A stretch of DNA of 64,000 nt from Chaetorhynchus papuensis. Taxonomy: Eukaryota > Chordata > Aves > Passeriformes > Rhipiduridae. The number at the start of each line of letters is the position of its first letter. Positions within the stretch are counted from its first letter, which is position 1. Under the pieces are notes generated by a model. The model was not told the origin of the DNA, did not search any database, and saw nothing but the letters and a program-made list of their open reading frames with translations. Of the stretch, positions 60,141 through 64,000 are shown one piece after another. The position numbers were made by a program, and so were the translations under genes. The stretch spans positions 1 to 64,000 of the forward strand of contig VWYX01000760.1 in the NCBI GenBank assembly GCA_013396525.1. Reading direction: 5' to 3'.

Positions 60141-63100
60141 TCGTAACACCTGGGTGCAGTACTTGGCTCTTGCCCTGGTTGAGCTGCAGGAGGCTTCTGC
60201 CTGCCCCTTTCTCCAGGCCATCAAGGCCCCCCTGCTTGGCAGCAAAGAACAGTTTGTACACACCTTTTGGAATAACATGACTTCTTCCCCGTAGTGGAGT
60301 ACCATGTTGAGACACTGAACAAAAGGATTTAAGTTTTATAAGGATCTAAGGGAAAGTAAGTTTCTTAAAACTCACTGCATGGCTTTCATTTTTTAGTTTA
60401 GGGCCATTCTTTATTTCTTCTTTCTCATCATATCTCTATCAGAAACTAAAAAATCTTGTTCAGATTTTAAGCTTTTAAATATGAAACCATTCTTCAAAGC
60501 TGTTCAACATGGTAGAATGCAAAAGCATTGCTAGAAATGCATATTCCAATTTAAATGCAACACCTGGTAAGACAATTCCTGTCAAAATGCTGAAACCTGC
60601 CCCCAATATTACACCATTTATTTTTAAGCAAATGATGTTTTTCTTTAAAATGAGATTATTCTTATAGATATTTGTCCTTAAGAAATTAACTCCCAATTCC
60701 TCTTTCCTCTCTAGTTGAGCAAGACTTTCCCACACTGTGAGTATCCCAGCAGCTGGGAACTGGGTCTGCCTGGGAAGAGGTAAAGTGGTGTGAGTCTTTG
60801 GGACTCCTGCTTGAGAAGATGGGAACAGCCAGCCCCAGGGGGGGGAAATAGGCAGTCCAGCCTTCAACTGAAGCAGTTTTGAGGATGAACCAGTTGAATG
60901 TCATAGAACCAAGGAGCTTGACAAAATCAATGTGTTAGATAGGAGGGAATTGTTATTTTATTAGCAAGTACTTAGGGGGGGGGTACTTCGGGTTTGTGTT
61001 CGCATAGGTGAGTGAATTCTCCCACTCTTGAGGGAAGAGAGTGTATTCAGACTTCAGTGATATATAGACTTTCCTCCTTGTATTATTTAGGAAGAACGTC
61101 TGATTTAACTAGAGATTTGAGTGATTTAAACTCCTCTGTCTCAGTGATGAAGTGGTGGTGTCAGAGATAAGCAGTCACGCTGCCACTGCGCTTTGGGTAT
61201 TCAGCTTGGTATCCTCATAAAGATGTTGCCCTTGCTTCCTCTGCAGCTGCAGGTTGTGGTTTCATCACTGCATACAATCTCCTCATCCTTCTGTTTCTCT
61301 GCTAGGCTTGCTTCTTCCAGTTTGGTTGTAAGAAAAGATATTTCTAAAAATCATGCCTGTGCCACCTTATTTCTCCCTTATAAATCATTGATGCAAGACT
61401 GGCATCCTTTGAGTAAACTGAGCTTTACATCTTCCCATCATCTCTTATGCTCCAACTGACCCCTGAAGAGTTAGCACCAAACAGAAATGACCTTGCTGAG
61501 ACAAGGGCTAGGATTTGCATCCACTGTTTGAAAGTATTCTCCTTCTGCAGAGAAAGAGACATGGGTGAAGACTATTTCTCCTCTTCATGCAGCACAAGGC
61601 CTAGTTCAAGATGACCTTGGGTCATTGTTCCAAGTGCCCTGACCACATGATTGTAGGTGGCTTATCCCAGGACAAGGAAGGTAAGGTAGCTAAGCCTCTT
61701 GGGTGCCTCTGGCTGGGGGCCTCACCCGCAGGCACATCTGATGCCTGCAGATGGTCCTGTGTGTGTGCAAAAGGAGGCAGACATCTGCCGTAGTAGCATC
61801 GTGCCTGCCCATGGGGATTAGAGCCTTTCCCTGGAAGAACCTTCCCAAGTATGATTTTCTGTGGGGAAATGAAGCAGAGGTTTTTTTGCATAAAAGGCGT
61901 GGGTTGTTTGTTTGGGTTTGGGGTTTTTTTTTGGAGGGGGGGGGAGGGCAGGGTGGAGCAAGGATGGGTAGTTCATCTCAAAGGCCTTAATATTGGTGTT
62001 GAGACTTTTTTCACTCACTAGCACCTCTCCACACTCGGATGTTCTGCTGCTGTTCCACAGCAGGGAGAGCTCTGGTGCTGCAAAGAGCCCCTGAGCATGG
62101 CTGCTGGGGGTGGGCAGGTGCCGGGCAGTGGCCTGGCTGGTGCATGTGGAAGCAGATCTGGCTGGAAGCAGATCACGGTGTGCTGACTGACCTAGTGGTG
62201 TTTGCCACTGCTCTCAGACAAATGCCTACTCCTCTGGAAGCCCCCAGCAAGTGAAAAAGACTACACACAACACTGCCTTATGAGGGCCCCTGTACCAAAA
62301 GAAGTGATGCAGGTGTCAGCAGCATGTGCGTCCGTGGGTTTTGGGCTCCATGTGGTGCTCCCAGCAGCTTTGCTTCTTCAGCTGCTCAGCCCTGCTTACA
62401 AGCCAGTGCTAGATGAGTTCCCTTACACATGGGATGCAGACTGTAGTCCCTGACACCTCTGTTCTCCGCACTTTGCTGTGACTGTGCCTCGGCACAGGCC
62501 TGACGTGCACAGGAAACACGGCCAGCAACCTCCTTCCAGAGCAGATCTGGAGACACTTTGTGGTACACTTTGAGTTTCTTCTAAACCAACAACTGTGTGA
62601 TCCACAGCTGGGTGTTTTAAAGATAAGGACTTGATGGCCTGGTCTGCACTGCTCCTGGAGAGAGGATTGGGACCTGCCTTGAGTATGCCTGCTTGCTGGC
62701 TTGCTCACAGACAGCCTGTGTGAGGAGACTTGGCAGCACACCAGACAACCAGAGGCCAGAGTGTTCTCAACATGGATGCCATGAATGCATCTGCAAAGAC
62801 AAAACAATCTGGCTCTCAGGTCTGGAGTTGCTTTTGAGCTGAGGTCTTCAAGGTTTATGCCAGTGGTTCAGGGAGGCAAACTTCTGTGTGATCTGGAGAA
62901 TGTTTTCCTGTCATACCTTAGTCTAAACATTATGGTGCCTCAAAAGAGAGCAGTTTAGTTCAGAGAGCAATGCTGAGGTGCTCCTCAGAGGGCAGACACT
63001 GCTGCTGGAGGGGCAGAGGAAGGGCAGAGGACCCAGACAATGCTCCGTGTCACGGCAAAGATTTGCCTACATCTCATGTAGACCTATGGTTAAACACAAG

Positions 63101-64000
63101 ACACATTTAAAACAAACTCGATTTATCACTTTCCAGTTACATGATCACCTGAAGGTCAGCGCAAGTTCTTTGCCATCCATTCTGTTGTGATTTTAAGCTA
63201 AAGAGGGGCTGGCTGCAAGTGCTGCAATCATCTCTCTTTAACTGGTGTTCACTATAAGGGACCAAGCTCCTACTACTCCTCCCATGGCACGAGACAGTGA
63301 TATCTCCCTCGGGGGAAATCTGAGACCTTGGCTCTCAGGACGCATCGGAGTTCACATGGCTGTTGTGGTGATTTTTGGAAGAGTGCTGGAGCTGCCTCTG
63401 CCCTAAAAGCTGAGCTACAGGCCAGAGCTAAAAAGCTGTCACTGGCTCACTGTCCTGGGTCTCAGTGACTGCCCCTGCTCTGCTTTGCATTGGTGGTGTG
63501 CCTTGCTCAGGGCCTGCTCAGTCACCTCTGATATGCCAGGGGAGGTGCAGATGAACCCACTCATTTGTAACCTTACAAAGCAGGGAGCCAGAGACCCAGT
63601 CAGCCTGCATGTGAGGGATACTGGGGCACTCTCTGATTCATGCTCCTTGGAGATAGTGGCTCAGTTCAGCAGTCTTTGAAGTGAGGATTTTTGTCTTGGC
63701 ACAAACCTGCTCCAGGTTCAGTAGAAGTGCTTTTTGCAAGGGGTCATTTGAGAGCTGAACCCATTCTGAGCAAGAGCTATCTGAAGAAGTTTCTTTATCA
63801 TAGTATACTAAAGGGAATAATGTGTCCTCACACTAGAGATAACGCACTTGTCTGACAATAACGTCCTCATGCTTGTCTAGTCATCTGTGGGGATGAGAAT
63901 ATTGATGTCGAAAGTTGATTTGGTTTGCTTAAGTGTCTACTTCCATGAAGATTTTAGCCACTGTACTTAACGTTGTTTTGGTCACAGGTTTTGGACCTGC
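60141..64000. other. Intergenic sequence to the right edge
   Basis: Mixed composition with a G9 run at 60975-60983 and a G-rich stretch near 61935-61953. Several open frames are present but none resembles a known protein. In mammals NRSN1 lies on this side of DCDC2, tail to tail, but no neurensin-like coding segment is visible. I see nothing else supportable. Confidence 0.55.

Noticed and set aside
54626..64000. Possible NRSN1 exons downstream
   Set aside because: Expected from mammalian gene order, but no neurensin-like sequence was seen; the gene probably lies beyond the right edge.
1..64000. tRNA, rRNA, CRISPR, operon or phage-like features
   Set aside because: None was recognised, and the exon-intron gene and CR1 content show vertebrate nuclear DNA.

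Overview
The window is vertebrate nuclear DNA, almost certainly from a bird. It is intron-rich, carries at least six fragments of CR1, the dominant avian LINE, and has a CpG-island promoter and short introns. One gene is clear: DCDC2 (doublecortin domain containing 2), on the + strand from the start codon at 2577 to the stop at 54339. I could place ten coding exons whose phases all join, giving 1500 nt and 499 residues. Human DCDC2 is about 476 residues and similar from end to end, judged from memory because no alignment could be run. Species is not determined.

Layout. 1-1800 is intergenic with nothing recognised. About 1840-2870 is a CpG island holding the promoter, 5' UTR and exon 1; its other strand is open for a long antisense reading frame that starts like human KAAG1. 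Exons 1-5 (2577-25825) encode two tandem doublecortin domains. Exons 6-8 (26650-40744) encode a basic, Ser/Lys-rich linker that turns acidic. Exon 9 (52632-52976) is a Glu-rich acidic block and exon 10 (54232-54339) is the conserved C-terminal tail. Introns 2, 4, 6, 7 and 8 carry CR1 fragments. Intron 7 also has a decayed retroviral integrase remnant in antisense. Intron 2 has a local duplication of about 130 bp, an A/G homopolymer junction and a possible 15-nt microexon. Intron 9 has a possible 32-nt stop-containing exon.

From 54340 to 64000 I see the 3' UTR with candidate poly(A) signals, a 236-base assembly gap (57180-57415), a GC-rich block of probable repeat origin, a (TTCC)n array of about 185 bp inside a possible LTR-like element, and otherwise unrecognised sequence. 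In mammals MRS2 and NRSN1 flank DCDC2, but I found no exon of either here.

Nothing resembles an operon, CRISPR array or prokaryotic mobile system. The observations most worth checking are the two candidate small exons, the KAAG1-like antisense frame, the minus-strand coding-like tract in intron 1 and the duplication in intron 2.
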